Shown here one piece after another: positions 51,084 to 59,699 of a DNA stretch of 64,000 nucleotides. The translations under genes and the position numbers were made by a program. Numbering within the stretch: position 1 is the first letter of the stretch; each line of letters begins with the position of its first letter. Source of the DNA: Streptomyces sp. D2-8 (GTDB lineage: Bacteria > Actinomycetota > Actinomycetes > Streptomycetales > Streptomycetaceae); the NCBI RefSeq assembly GCF_023184515.1, contig NZ_JAAHBP010000020.1, forward strand, positions 62,001 to 126,000, read 5' to 3'. The notes beneath the pieces were generated by a model that did no database searches, was not told the DNA's origin, and saw only the letters and a list, made by a program, of their open reading frames with translations.

Positions 51084-51427
51084 TCCTGCAGGGCGAACGG
51101 CTTGACCAGGTAGTCGTCCCCGCCTGCCTGCAGGCCGGCCACCCGGTCGGCCAGCTGGTCAAGGGCCGACAACATCAGCACCGGCACGTCGTCGCCCTCT
51201 GCCCGCAGCGTCCTGCACACCTCGATCCCGCTCAGGCCGGGCATCGAGACATCCAGCACCACCGCGTCCGGTGCTCCGTCGCGGACGGCCGCCAGCGCAC
51301 CGCGGCCGTCGTCCGCCAGGACCACGGAGAAGCCGTCGAGGCGCAGCCCGCGCTCCAGCGAGCGGCGGACCGCCGCGTCGTCATCGGCGATCAGTACTCG
51401 CTCTCCCGCATGCATTCCCGTACTCAC
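51084..51427 (-). pseudogene. Response regulator truncated after the receiver domain
   Basis: A complete receiver domain reads VLIADDDAAVRRSLERGLRL, VVLDVSMPGLSGIEVCRTLR and GGDDYLVKPFALQELV, with the phospho-accepting Asp in VVLDVSMPG and Lys in VKPF. Immediately after QELV the OmpR-type DNA-binding domain is missing and the frame runs into unrelated sequence (EKPWVAAVDSFDLGGGMLKS) antisense to the lipoprotein gene. Start GTG at 51427 or ATG at 51415. No sensor kinase is nearby. Confidence 0.75.
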
Positions 51428-51502
51428 GGCGGCGATCGTACGTGCGCCGATCCGCCGCCGGGGCCCGCGCACGGAACCACAGAATTCCCACAAGAAACGC
51501 CC

Positions 51503-51901
51503 CTATCCTGCTTCTGCGGACCCGTCAGCAAGGCAGAAGCCCGGACCGAACGGACGCCGACGCCGCCCCTCACCCCCCACCACCCACTGCGCCACTCTCG
51601 CGCCGAGCCGCACAGCTCCGAGCCGGGGCCATCCGCTCGTCACCGCGAAGAAGTCGACGCCGGCCGCCGGGTCGCCGGCGACCAGTTCGGCGATGCCCCC
51701 ACGTGACAGTCGTGCCCAGGCGTCGCACGTGGCGCGGAGCGCCCCGGCGCGCTCGTCGGTGTCGGCGCACGCCAGGCAGAAGCGCTTCCTTCCCGCGATC
51801 TGGACGGCGAGGTTGTCGAGCAGGTCGTGGTGCCGGCCCGTGCGTGCCAGGGCGGGTCCGATCCAGGTGCCGCAGGAGGTGACGGAGCCACGCGCAGACA
51901 T
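51503..51901 (-). CDS. Hypothetical protein fragment
   Basis: A 132-codon reading: VTSCGTWIGPALARTGRHHD, LLDNLAVQIAGRKRFCLACA, TDERAGALRATCDAW. The conserved Cys/Trp pattern looks like a real secreted or envelope protein C-terminus, and the segment may be the end of a lipoprotein related to the broken gene just upstream. Start codon uncertain. Function unknown. Confidence 0.4.
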   Translation of the reverse strand: MSARGSVTSCGTWIGPALARTGRHHDLLDNLAVQIAGRKRFCLACADTDERAGALRATCDAWARLSRGGIAELVAGDPAAGVDFFAVTSGWPRLGAVRLGARVAQWVVGGEGRRRRPFGPGFCLADGSAEAG

Positions 51902-52543
51902 CCGCTCGTGTCGCAGATCGCCCCCGTTGGCCCGGGGAACCGCTTGAGCAGGTCGGCCTCCAGTCGCAGTGTTCCGCGCCGGAGTAGCTGCTCAGTGTCG
52001 TGGTTGCGACCCGCTGGCCGCTCCGGTCGGTCCAGAACTCCTCGTGGCCGGAGTCGGTGACGCTCGCCGGGCGTGGTAGCAGGAGGCGTAGGTCTCCGGT
52101 CCCCAACCCGGCCTGCCCTCCTGGTCCTTGGCGACCACGACCGCCGTCTTCGTCCGACCGTCGACACGGTGCGAGTACAGGACGCGGTCGGTCTCCTCGC
52201 GTTCCACGCGGAACTGTGCGGGGATGCCTCCCGGCTCGAACATACGGAAGTAGAGCCTCAGCCCGTCCTCCGGCGTCTTGCCGCCGTCGCCCCTCCCCCA
52301 GCCGTCGGGCGCACCGCCCCGGAAGATCTTCCCGTCGCACTCCAGCGCCCGGCCCGCAGCGCCCGAGGCGAGCAGCATGGCCTCCGGGGTGTCCTCGTTC
52401 ACCTCCTCGGTCTCGATGTGGAGCGGACCGCTGTACGGCGTCACCGCCGGCCCGTAGTCGATAATCACGTCCCCGTCGTCCTCGGCGCCGCATCCCACGA
52501 CAGCCACCAGTGCGGCTGCCACCGCGACGAGCCCTCTGCGCAT
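51902..52543 (-). pseudogene. Frameshifted lipoprotein gene
   Basis: From the ATG at 52543: MRRGLVAVAAALVAVVGCGA (lipobox VVGC), then DGKIFRGGAPDGWGRGDGGK and GIPAQFRVEREETDRVLYSH are well formed to GPETYASC. The sense then passes to another frame (PASVTDSGHEEFWTDRSGQR, SSYSGAEHCDW) and to a third (EADLLKRFPGPTGAICDT). At least two frameshifts. A Streptomyces-type lipoprotein of unknown function, no longer made intact. Confidence 0.65.
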
Positions 52544-52606
52544 GTCCGCCCCCGCTCGTTCCTTGCGCCACTTCGACGCCGCAGCCGCCCGAAACGTTCG
52601 CCGCAC

Positions 52607-52969
52607 CGTGAGCGAGCCGTCTGGAACGTCCTAAGGTACGTCCGCACCGAGACCTCGATCGCCGCGTGCAGCCTGGCGCAGCGAGGCGCCGGCGGCGAAG
52701 CCGACACGCGCCCGGCGATCTGGTCCACGGACAACCGTCGACTTCATGTCCTGGCTGGGCCCGCAGGAGATCGTCCCTGCAGGTCGAGGCCGACTTCCTG
52801 ACCTAAGCCCTCCTTCGCGGTCGGATTCTTGGAGCTTGCCAGATCAGAAGGCCCGGACTGTTCTCCGCCACCCACCCGTTGGTCGAGCACCTGGTCCGGC
52901 AACCGGTGGCGGAGCTGCGTCAGCGGGCTGACCGCAGGCCCGGAGTGCCGCCGGTGCAGGAGCCCGGGG
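52607..52969. other. Gene-poor stretch
   Basis: No gene could be supported here. It leads from the broken lipoprotein gene into the carrier-domain remnant. Confidence 0.4.
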
Positions 52970-53110
52970 TGCGGGCCGACCAGTTCCCGGGCGACCTGGT
53001 TCAGCACCTGCAGCAGCGTCAGCGACTCTCCGCCCAGCCGGTGAAAGGCGTCGGTGGAACCGATCGGGAGGTCGGCCGTACGGAGGTGACGTGACCGGAT
53101 CCGCGCCACA
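52970..53110 (-). pseudogene. Acyl/peptidyl carrier domain fragment
   Basis: Minus-strand codons DAFHRLGGESLTLLQVLNQV then ARELVG fit the phosphopantetheine site of carrier domains (DxFxxLGGxSL), preceded by VEAVARIRSRHLRTADLPIG. No start, stop or flanking synthase domain belongs with it. Probably a scrap of a former nonribosomal or aryl-carrier gene. Confidence 0.5.
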
Positions 53111-53141
53111 GCCTCGACCAGTGCTGCGCGAGGATCGGGCC

Positions 53142-53338
53142 GTGACCGATGGCTGGCGGCTGATGGGCCAGGAGACCCTGGCTGACCGACCGTGACCTGG
53201 GCTGGTGCCAATGGCACCCTTACCGGCCCGACTGGGACCACGGCCACTGCACCTTTCGCCACACCCAGTTCTTCACCGCTGGCTACGTCACCGCCGACGA
53301 CCGCTACACATCACAGCTGAGTAGCTCTACTCATGCCG
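53142..53338 (+). pseudogene. Fragment of a small WDHDHC-type zinc-ribbon protein
   Basis: From a GTG: VTDGWRLMGQETLAD, a frame change, then RDLGWCQWHPYRPDWDHGHC-TFRHTQFFTAGYVTADDRYT. Related Streptomyces proteins read DGWRLMGQE...W..YR.GWDHDHCEFC...GYVT.DD.Y.WVC. The second Cys of the CxxC pair and the C-terminal CFEDF part are lost. Confidence 0.5.
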
Positions 53339-53439
53339 GCATTGGGATGCGTGGTTAGCCTCGCCACACGCGGCGCTGGCGGTCCCGGTACAGGTCTGGT
53401 CAGCGCCATCACGACGCAGCCGACTCGGAGGGTTCAACC

Positions 53440-54729
53440 GTGAGCGACCTGAGACCCACGCCGCCTCCGACCTTTCCGCAAGCCGGCAACCGCGGGTTCG
53501 GTGATCCGTGTGGACCCGTCTACGCCCCCGGTGCCGGACCGCCGCGCAAACGCAGGGGTGGGCGAGCGATCGTGGTAGTTCTGCTGGTGGTCGGGCTGCT
53601 CGCCGGTATCGTTCCCCTCGTGTACCACCAGGCGCGCCACATCCTGGGCTTGTACGATCCCACCGCGTCGTCCGACGGCGTGACGCTGCGGACGTTGCCG
53701 TTGAGGGGCCCGGTGGCGTACTCGCCCGACGGACACACCCTGGCCGGCTGGAGTGACAACGGCACTGTAGAACTGTGGGATGTCGACAAGGGCACGCGTC
53801 GACACGTCCTGCCCTTCGCCGTCAACACCAATGGGCGGTACTCCTACCGCGAGGTGGTTTTCGCACCGGACGGCGACACGGTGGCGACGGAGCTGAACGA
53901 CGGGCGGACGATCCAGATCTGGGATACGCGGACCGGTGCCACGCTCACCGTGATCAAGGTCCCGCTCACCCATCCCGACGGGTTGGTGCCGCTGCGCGCC
54001 AGCAAGCTGGTGTATTCATCCGACAGTCGCACCATCGCGGCCACCGGCGACCATCTGCAGCTCTGGGACGTGGCCACCGGCACGCGCCGGCACCAGATCG
54101 ACGTCTCAGCCAGGGATGCGGCATTCGCGCCGGACGGCAGGACCATCGCCGCCGTGGCCGAACGTCAGGGCGGCATCTGGGACGTCGCCACCGGTGCCCA
54201 GGTACACCCGCTCGACCCGTCCGGAGGGCATTTCAGGACGGTCGGGTTCGCGCCGGACGGACGAACCGTGGTCGCCGATGGTGACAGGGTTCGGGCCTGG
54301 GACACGGCGACAGGTGCTGTGCGGTGGTCGTCAGGGTTGTATGAGGGAGACAAGCCGGTCTACGCCCCGGACGGGAGCTTGCTTGCGGAGCGCAGCGGTG
54401 ACGACGTCTGGCTGGTCGATCCGGAGAGCGGTAAGAAGCTCCGTACGCTACGTGGCCTGCATGGCCTGCTGATAGCGGTCGGCAATTACGCGCAGGTGGG
54501 TCAGGTCGCCTGGGCCCCGGACAGCCGCACCCTGGTGGTCAGGCACGACACCAAAGACGAGTCCTGGGCCAACACTCCGCAGGTCTGGGATGTCAAGACC
54601 GGTACCGCACTCCAGCTCCTCAAGGGACACAAAGGCCCGGTTTACGATGTCGCGTACTCCCCGGACGGCCGCACCATCACCACCGTCAGCGGTGACGGGA
54701 CCGCGCGGATCTGGCGCGCGACCCCTTGA
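53440..54729 (+). CDS. Membrane-anchored WD40-repeat protein
   Basis: A 429-residue protein starting with GTG behind GGAGGG. Residues about 1-40 are Pro/Gly-rich and cytoplasmic, a basic patch (PPRKRRGGRA) precedes one membrane helix (IVVVLLVVGLLAGIVPLVYH, about 44-63), and the rest is outside the membrane: about seven WD40-like units with repeated YSPDG/FAPDG turns and W-D endings (VELWDVDKGT, IQIWDTRTGA, LQLWDVATGT, GIWDVATGA, RAWDTATGA, WLVDPESGK, QVWDVKTGT, ARIWRATP). A beta-propeller scaffold or sensor; partner unknown. No kinase domain is attached. Confidence 0.85.
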   Translation: MSDLRPTPPPTFPQAGNRGFGDPCGPVYAPGAGPPRKRRGGRAIVVVLLVVGLLAGIVPLVYHQARHILGLYDPTASSDGVTLRTLPLRGPVAYSPDGHTLAGWSDNGTVELWDVDKGTRRHVLPFAVNTNGRYSYREVVFAPDGDTVATELNDGRTIQIWDTRTGATLTVIKVPLTHPDGLVPLRASKLVYSSDSRTIAATGDHLQLWDVATGTRRHQIDVSARDAAFAPDGRTIAAVAERQGGIWDVATGAQVHPLDPSGGHFRTVGFAPDGRTVVADGDRVRAWDTATGAVRWSSGLYEGDKPVYAPDGSLLAERSGDDVWLVDPESGKKLRTLRGLHGLLIAVGNYAQVGQVAWAPDSRTLVVRHDTKDESWANTPQVWDVKTGTALQLLKGHKGPVYDVAYSPDGRTITTVSGDGTARIWRATP

Positions 54730-54911
54730 CCGAGGACGGAATCCCAACCGGCCCGACCGGGACCACGACCAGGAGCGGCCCACCGCCTCACTGATGCGTG
54801 AAGGACGCGAGGCGGGGTGCGACAAAGCTACGGCCGCCGACCCCGTCCCTGAAGGGATGATCCCCGGTGCTCCGCTTGATCCGCCGGGGATTCCCCTGCT
54901 GTCCCTCGGGC

Positions 54912-55760
54912 ATGACCGAGTATTCCCCGGACGCCACCGACTGGCGCATCCTGGACGTCCTCCAGCGGGAGGGCCGGGCCAGTTTCGCCGAGCTGGCCCG
55001 TGCCGTGTCCATGTCCGCGAGCGCGGTGACCGAGCGGGTGCGCCGCATGGAGGAGGCCGGGGTCATCCAGGGCTACGCCGCGGTGGCGGATCCGGACCGG
55101 CTGGGCCTGCCGGTCCTGGCGTTCGTGCGTCTGCGGTATCCGACCGGCACCTACAAGCCCTTCCACGACCTGGTCACCGTCACGCCCGAGATCCTGGAGG
55201 CGCACCACGTCACGGGCGACGACTGTTTCGTCATCAAGGTCACGGCCGGCTCGATGCGGCACCTCGAGGAGGTGTCGGGGAAGATCGGGGCCCTGGGCTC
55301 GGTGACCACGAGCGTGGTGTACTCCTCGCCGCTCCCCCGGCGTCTCCTGGGCCGCTGGCCTCAGCCGGTGCCGCGCTGCCGCAGGGCCGACCCGGACCGG
55401 CCCTTGATCACTTCGAGCTGGGCATGGATCCGCCGCCGCAGGTCGGCGACATGGCTGACGATGCCGACGCTGCGGTCGCGTTCGCGCAGGGAGTCGAGGA
55501 CGTCGAGGACCTCGTCGAGGGTCTGGTCGTCGAGGCTGCCGAAGCCCTCGTCGATGAAGAGGGTGTCCAGCCGCACCCCGCCCGCCTCGTCCGTGACGAC
55601 GTCCGCGAGGCCGAGGGCGAGCGCGAGCGAGGCGAAGAACGTCTCGCCGCCCGACAGCGTCGCCGTGTCCCGCTCGCGGCCGGTCCAGGCGTCGACGACG
55701 TGCAGCCCGAGGCCGCTGCGGCCGCGTCCGGTGCGGTCGTCGGAGTGGACGAGGGTGTAG
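54912..55760 (+). CDS. Lrp/AsnC-family regulator with abnormal C-terminal read-through
   Basis: The first ~150 residues are a normal Lrp regulator: HTH (REGRASFAELARAVSMSASA, VTERVRRMEEAGV) and RAM domain (DLVTVTPEILEAHHVTGDDC, FVIKVTAGSMRHLEEVSGKI), ending at VVYSSPLPRRLLGR where homologues stop. Here no stop follows and the frame runs another ~130 codons antisense through the 3' part of sbcC. The tail is low-complexity Ser/Arg-rich antisense translation, so the real protein may be shorter in an ancestral form, or is made with a disordered tail. Start ATG at 54912. Confidence 0.7.
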   Translation: MTEYSPDATDWRILDVLQREGRASFAELARAVSMSASAVTERVRRMEEAGVIQGYAAVADPDRLGLPVLAFVRLRYPTGTYKPFHDLVTVTPEILEAHHVTGDDCFVIKVTAGSMRHLEEVSGKIGALGSVTTSVVYSSPLPRRLLGRWPQPVPRCRRADPDRPLITSSWAWIRRRRSATWLTMPTLRSRSRRESRTSRTSSRVWSSRLPKPSSMKRVSSRTPPASSVTTSARPRASASEAKNVSPPDSVAVSRSRPVQASTTCSPRPLRPRPVRSSEWTRV

Positions 55761-58357
55761 CGGCCGGACGACATACGGCGCAGCCGGACGGTCGCGGCGG
55801 CCGCGACCTGCTCCAGCCGGGCCGCCAGCACGTACGACTCCAGGCGCATCCGGCGTTCGTTGTCCGCCGAGGTGCCGGCGGCGAGGCCGGCCATCCGGGC
55901 CACCCGGTCGTACTCCTCGCGCAGCGGTGCCAGCCGGCGCACGGAGGCGGTCGCCCGGGCGGACAGCCGGTCGAGTTCGGTACAGCGCCGGCCGGCCGCG
56001 TCGTGGGCGGAGGCGGCGTCGCGCAGCCGACGGGCCGCCTCGTCGGCCGTCTGCTGCGCCGAGTCCAGGTCGGCCTGCGGCTCGCGGGCCGCCGCGGCCG
56101 TGTCGGCCTCGGCGAGGACGGCCCGTACGGCGGCCTCCTCGTGCTGCCAGGTGTCCAGGCGGCGTTGCAGTTCGCGGTGGGCGGCGTTGTCGAGGAGGGC
56201 GGCGGCCGCGGCCTGCGGGGTCTCGAAGCCGGCACGGAAGGCGGCGTCGGCGAGCCGGGCGTCGGCGTCCTTGAGCCGCTGGGCGGTGTCCTCGGCGACC
56301 CGGGCGGTGTCGGCGGCGTCCGTGAGCATCGCGGTCCGCCGCTCCAGCTGTGCCGCCCGCGCGGCGACACTGTCCAGGGATCCTCGCGCCCGGTCCAGCT
56401 CCTCCTCCAGGGCGGCCCGTTCACGGTCCAGCCGCTCCCGGTGCCCGACCCGGGAGGCGGCCCGTACGGCGGTCTCCTGCCGGGCGGCGAGGCGCTGTTC
56501 GTGCTCGTGCCCGGCCTGCCGCAGCCGCTCCTGCGCGGCGTGCAGTTCGGCGGCGGCACTGCGGGCCTGCGCGTACCGCTCCTCCAGTTCGGCGGCTTCG
56601 TCGGTGAGTTGCCCGGTGGGGGTGTCACCGGCCTCCGCGGTGGCGGCGGCCAGTGCCTCCCGTACGACGCCGAGGCGCCGTTCGTCCTCGGCGCGCTGCT
56701 CGTCGGCGCGCTGGTAGGCGGTGAGGGCGTGCTCCTCCGCCTCGCGGTCGATGTGACCGGCGACCTTGCGGGCGGGGGCGGGGTGTTCGGTGGCGCCGCA
56801 GACGGCGCAGGGTTCGCCGTCGGTGAGGTGCGCGGCCAGTTCGGCGGCGATGCCGTTCAGGCGCTGCTCCTTGAGTTCGAGCCAGTGCTGCTTGGCCCGG
56901 AGCGTCTCGTCCTGCGCGGTGCGGACCCGTTCGACCGCCCGGTCCGTGTCCTGGGCGAGCTGATCGCGCATGCGGGCTGCCCGGAGGCGCTGCTGTGCGG
57001 GCTCGCGCCGTACCGCGAGCTGCTCGGCGAGGGCAGCGGCCCGCTGTGCGGAGTCGACCCGGGCCTGGTGTGCGGTGCGCGTCTCCTCCCAGCCGTCGAG
57101 CCAGGCCTCCGCCTCCTGCAGGAGGTCCGCGTCGGCGCGCTCCTGGCGGTCCAGGCCGGTTCGCTCGTCGAGGAGTTCGGCCAGTCGCCGCTCGGCGCGG
57201 CGGGCGGAGTCGAGCCCTCCCAGTTCCTCGGCGGCCCGGCGTGCGGCGGCGGCGAGGCCGGCCGCGCCCGCGTCGGCGAAGGCGTCCGGCAGCAGGGCAC
57301 GCGCGCGTGCCTCGGCGGCGGCGGCCCGGCGGTGTTCCGCTTCGGAGGACTCCCGCAGTTCCAGGGCGGGCGCGACCGCTTCGGCCTTGCGGGCCCGCTC
57401 CATGAGCGCCTGCGCCTCGCGGTAGGCCTCCGCCCCCTGCTCCAGGCGGGCCGCCCGTTCCCGTGCCTCCGCGAACCGCCGCTGGAGCCGGGCCAGTTCG
57501 CGTGCGTCGTCGAGGGCGCGGCCGGCGGCGGCCTGCGCGGACTCGGCGGCGGTGAGCGTGCCCGCGGCGACGGTGAGCTGTTCGCGGGCGGTGCTGCGGG
57601 CGACGGCGGCCGCGCTCAGTACGGCCTCGGCGAGCCCCGGTTCGCCGGGGGCCAGTTCGGGCAGCTCCATGGCGTCGCCCGCGGCCTGCTGCATGCGGTG
57701 GGCGTCGGCCAGCAGCTCCGCGTCGCCGTCGCGCACCTGGGCCTCGGTGGCGCGGCGCCGCTCGGCGAGGCGCTTCTCGACGTCGGCGAAGCGGCGGGTG
57801 TCGAACAGGCGGCCCAGCAGCTTGCCGCGGGCCTCGGCGTCGGCGCGCAGGAACCGGGCGAAGTCGCCCTGCGGCAGCAGCACGACCTGGCAGAACTGCT
57901 CCCGGCTCATGCCGAGCAGCTGGGTGATCTCCTCGCCGATCTCCTGGTGGGAGCGGCTGAGGTCCTTCCAGGCCCCGGCCGTCGCGTCGTACTCGCGCAG
58001 CCACGTCTGGGCCTTGTCCAGGGTGGTGCCGGTGCCGCGCTTCTTGGGGCGCTCCCAGGGCGGCTGACGAGTCACCTCCAAGCGGCGTCCGGCGACGGTG
58101 AGGTCGAGGGTGACCTCGGTGCGGGTCGCGGGCGCGGCGTGGTCGCTGCGCAGGGCCGTGCCCTGCCCGCCGCCCTGCCGGGCTCCCGGCACCGAGCCGT
58201 AGAGGGCGTAGCAGACGGCGTCGAGGACGGAGGTCTTGCCCGCGCCGGTGGGTCCGTGCAGCAGGAACAGCCCGGCCGCCGACAGGTCGTCGAAGTCGAC
58301 GGTCTGGGTGCCTCCGAAGGGGCCGAAGGCGGTGACCGCGAGCCGGTGGAGCCTCAC
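55361..58357 (-). CDS. sbcC: Exonuclease SbcC (Rad50-like ATPase)
   Basis: A 998-residue SMC-like ATPase that, with SbcD, cleaves hairpins and protein-blocked DNA ends. Walker A is GPTGAGKT (35-42). Long coiled-coil arms rich in Ala/Glu/Arg flank the zinc hook CAVC (Cys517, Cys520). The signature LSGGETFFASLALALGLADV and Walker B LDTLFIDEGFGSLD are near the C-terminus. It starts with GTG, overlapping the sbcD stop (GTGA). Confidence 0.95.
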   Translation of the reverse strand: MRLHRLAVTAFGPFGGTQTVDFDDLSAAGLFLLHGPTGAGKTSVLDAVCYALYGSVPGARQGGGQGTALRSDHAAPATRTEVTLDLTVAGRRLEVTRQPPWERPKKRGTGTTLDKAQTWLREYDATAGAWKDLSRSHQEIGEEITQLLGMSREQFCQVVLLPQGDFARFLRADAEARGKLLGRLFDTRRFADVEKRLAERRRATEAQVRDGDAELLADAHRMQQAAGDAMELPELAPGEPGLAEAVLSAAAVARSTAREQLTVAAGTLTAAESAQAAAGRALDDARELARLQRRFAEARERAARLEQGAEAYREAQALMERARKAEAVAPALELRESSEAEHRRAAAAEARARALLPDAFADAGAAGLAAAARRAAEELGGLDSARRAERRLAELLDERTGLDRQERADADLLQEAEAWLDGWEETRTAHQARVDSAQRAAALAEQLAVRREPAQQRLRAARMRDQLAQDTDRAVERVRTAQDETLRAKQHWLELKEQRLNGIAAELAAHLTDGEPCAVCGATEHPAPARKVAGHIDREAEEHALTAYQRADEQRAEDERRLGVVREALAAATAEAGDTPTGQLTDEAAELEERYAQARSAAAELHAAQERLRQAGHEHEQRLAARQETAVRAASRVGHRERLDRERAALEEELDRARGSLDSVAARAAQLERRTAMLTDAADTARVAEDTAQRLKDADARLADAAFRAGFETPQAAAAALLDNAAHRELQRRLDTWQHEEAAVRAVLAEADTAAAAREPQADLDSAQQTADEAARRLRDAASAHDAAGRRCTELDRLSARATASVRRLAPLREEYDRVARMAGLAAGTSADNERRMRLESYVLAARLEQVAAAATVRLRRMSSGRYTLVHSDDRTGRGRSGLGLHVVDAWTGRERDTATLSGGETFFASLALALGLADVVTDEAGGVRLDTLFIDEGFGSLDDQTLDEVLDVLDSLRERDRSVGIVSHVADLRRRIHAQLEVIKGRSGSALRQRGTG

Positions 58358-59517
58358 CGGGCCACCTCCCGTACGGTCTCGTCGGCCCGCACCGCGTCGA
58401 ACGCGTCCCGCAGCACGCCCTGTTCGTGCGCGTCGGGCCCGGCGCCGCGCACATGGGCGACGAAGTCCTCGGCGATCTGCTGGTCACTGCGTCCGGCCAG
58501 GCGCCGGGCGTACGACACCTCGGACTCGTCCTCGTCGCGGTCGGGGGCGAAGACGAGGCTGAGCGTGTGCGGGAAGCGCTCGGTGAGCCTGGCCATCGGG
58601 TCGGCCGGGCGGACGGGGTCGGTCAGTGTCGCCTCGACCCACGCCTCCTCGTGCCGTGTCAGGTCCGGGTCGGCGAGCAGGTCCTCCAGCGTGCCCCGGA
58701 TCCGGGCCAGGGCGCGGGGCACCGGGCAGTCGACGCGCTCGGCGTCGACGGAGCCGTCCGCGGCCAGGTCGACCAGCCACATGCTCTTGCGGTGGGCGGC
58801 CTCCGAGAAGGAGTAGGGCAACGGGGAGCCGGAGTAGCGGACGCGGTCGGTGAGGGTCTGGCAGCCGTGCAGATGCCCGAGCGCCACGTAGTCGACGCCG
58901 TCGAACACCCCGGCCGGTACCGCGGCGACGCCGCCGACGGTGATGTCCCGCTCGCTGTCGCTGGGTTCGCCGCCGGTGACGAAGGCGTGCGCGAGGACGA
59001 CGGAGCGGGTGCCGGGCGGGCGGGTGGCGAGGTCGGCGCGGACCCGGTCCATGGCGGCGGCGAGCACGGCCTCGTGCCCGGCCTTCTCCACCGCGAACTC
59101 GTCCTTGACCAGGGCCGGTTCGAGGTAGGGCAGCCCGTAGAAGGCGACCTCGCCGTCGGCGTCGGCCAGCGCCACCGGGGTGCCGGCCGCCGCCGGTTCG
59201 GTCCGCAGATGGATGCCGGCCCGCCCGATCAGCCCGGCGCCGACGCCGAGCCGGCGGGCCGAGTCGTGGTTCCCGGAGATCATCACTGTCGGCACGCCGA
59301 GGTCGGCGAGGCGGTGCAGGGCGTCGTCGAACAGCTCGACCGCGGCGAGCGGCGGCACCGCACGGTCGTACACGTCCCCCGACACGACCACCGCGTCCAC
59401 GGCCCGCTCCCGCACGGTCGTGACGAGGTGGCCGATGAACTCGGCCTGGGCACCGAGCATGTTCACCCGGTGGAAGGCACGGCCCAGATGCCAGTCGGAG
59501 GTGTGCAGCAGCCTCAA
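58354..59517 (-). CDS. sbcD: Exonuclease SbcD (Mre11-like nuclease)
   Basis: A 387-residue metallophosphoesterase nuclease subunit. The conserved start MRLLHTSDWHLGRAFH is read from a TTG codon, as no ATG or GTG fits. Motifs VVVSGDVYDRAVPP, TVMISGNHDSARRLG, and ALGHLHGCQTL supply the metal ligands. GGAGCGG lies upstream. Partner of the overlapping sbcC. Confidence 0.94.
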   Translation of the reverse strand: MRLLHTSDWHLGRAFHRVNMLGAQAEFIGHLVTTVRERAVDAVVVSGDVYDRAVPPLAAVELFDDALHRLADLGVPTVMISGNHDSARRLGVGAGLIGRAGIHLRTEPAAAGTPVALADADGEVAFYGLPYLEPALVKDEFAVEKAGHEAVLAAAMDRVRADLATRPPGTRSVVLAHAFVTGGEPSDSERDITVGGVAAVPAGVFDGVDYVALGHLHGCQTLTDRVRYSGSPLPYSFSEAAHRKSMWLVDLAADGSVDAERVDCPVPRALARIRGTLEDLLADPDLTRHEEAWVEATLTDPVRPADPMARLTERFPHTLSLVFAPDRDEDESEVSYARRLAGRSDQQIAEDFVAHVRGAGPDAHEQGVLRDAFDAVRADETVREVAR

Positions 59518-59635
59518 GACGCCGCTCCGACCTGCATGTCTCCCCCTACTGTCGTCTTCGGCCGCCGCGAGCCGGTCCGGCTCGCCGTCGGAACCACCAC
59601 GCTAACGCGTGGGGGCACCTGCTCCACCACGAACC

Positions 59636-59657
59636 CCGGAGGTTCACACCCCTCCGG
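59636..59657 (-). terminator. Hairpin after the asparagine synthetase gene
   Basis: CCGGAGG (59636-59642) pairs with CCTCCGG (59651-59657) across an 8-base loop, 43 bp beyond the asnB-type stop and well upstream of sbcD. Likely separates the two transcripts. Confidence 0.5.
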
Positions 59658-59699
59658 AGATGATTGCGAGGAAATGTCCCGACTATGCTGTGAAACAGG

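Noticed and set aside
54590..58816. A 1408-codon plus-strand open frame
   Set aside because: It is the antisense of sbcC/sbcD produced by GC-rich codon usage. The minus strand has complete Rad50/Mre11 motifs, and the plus frame is low-complexity Gly/Val/Ala.
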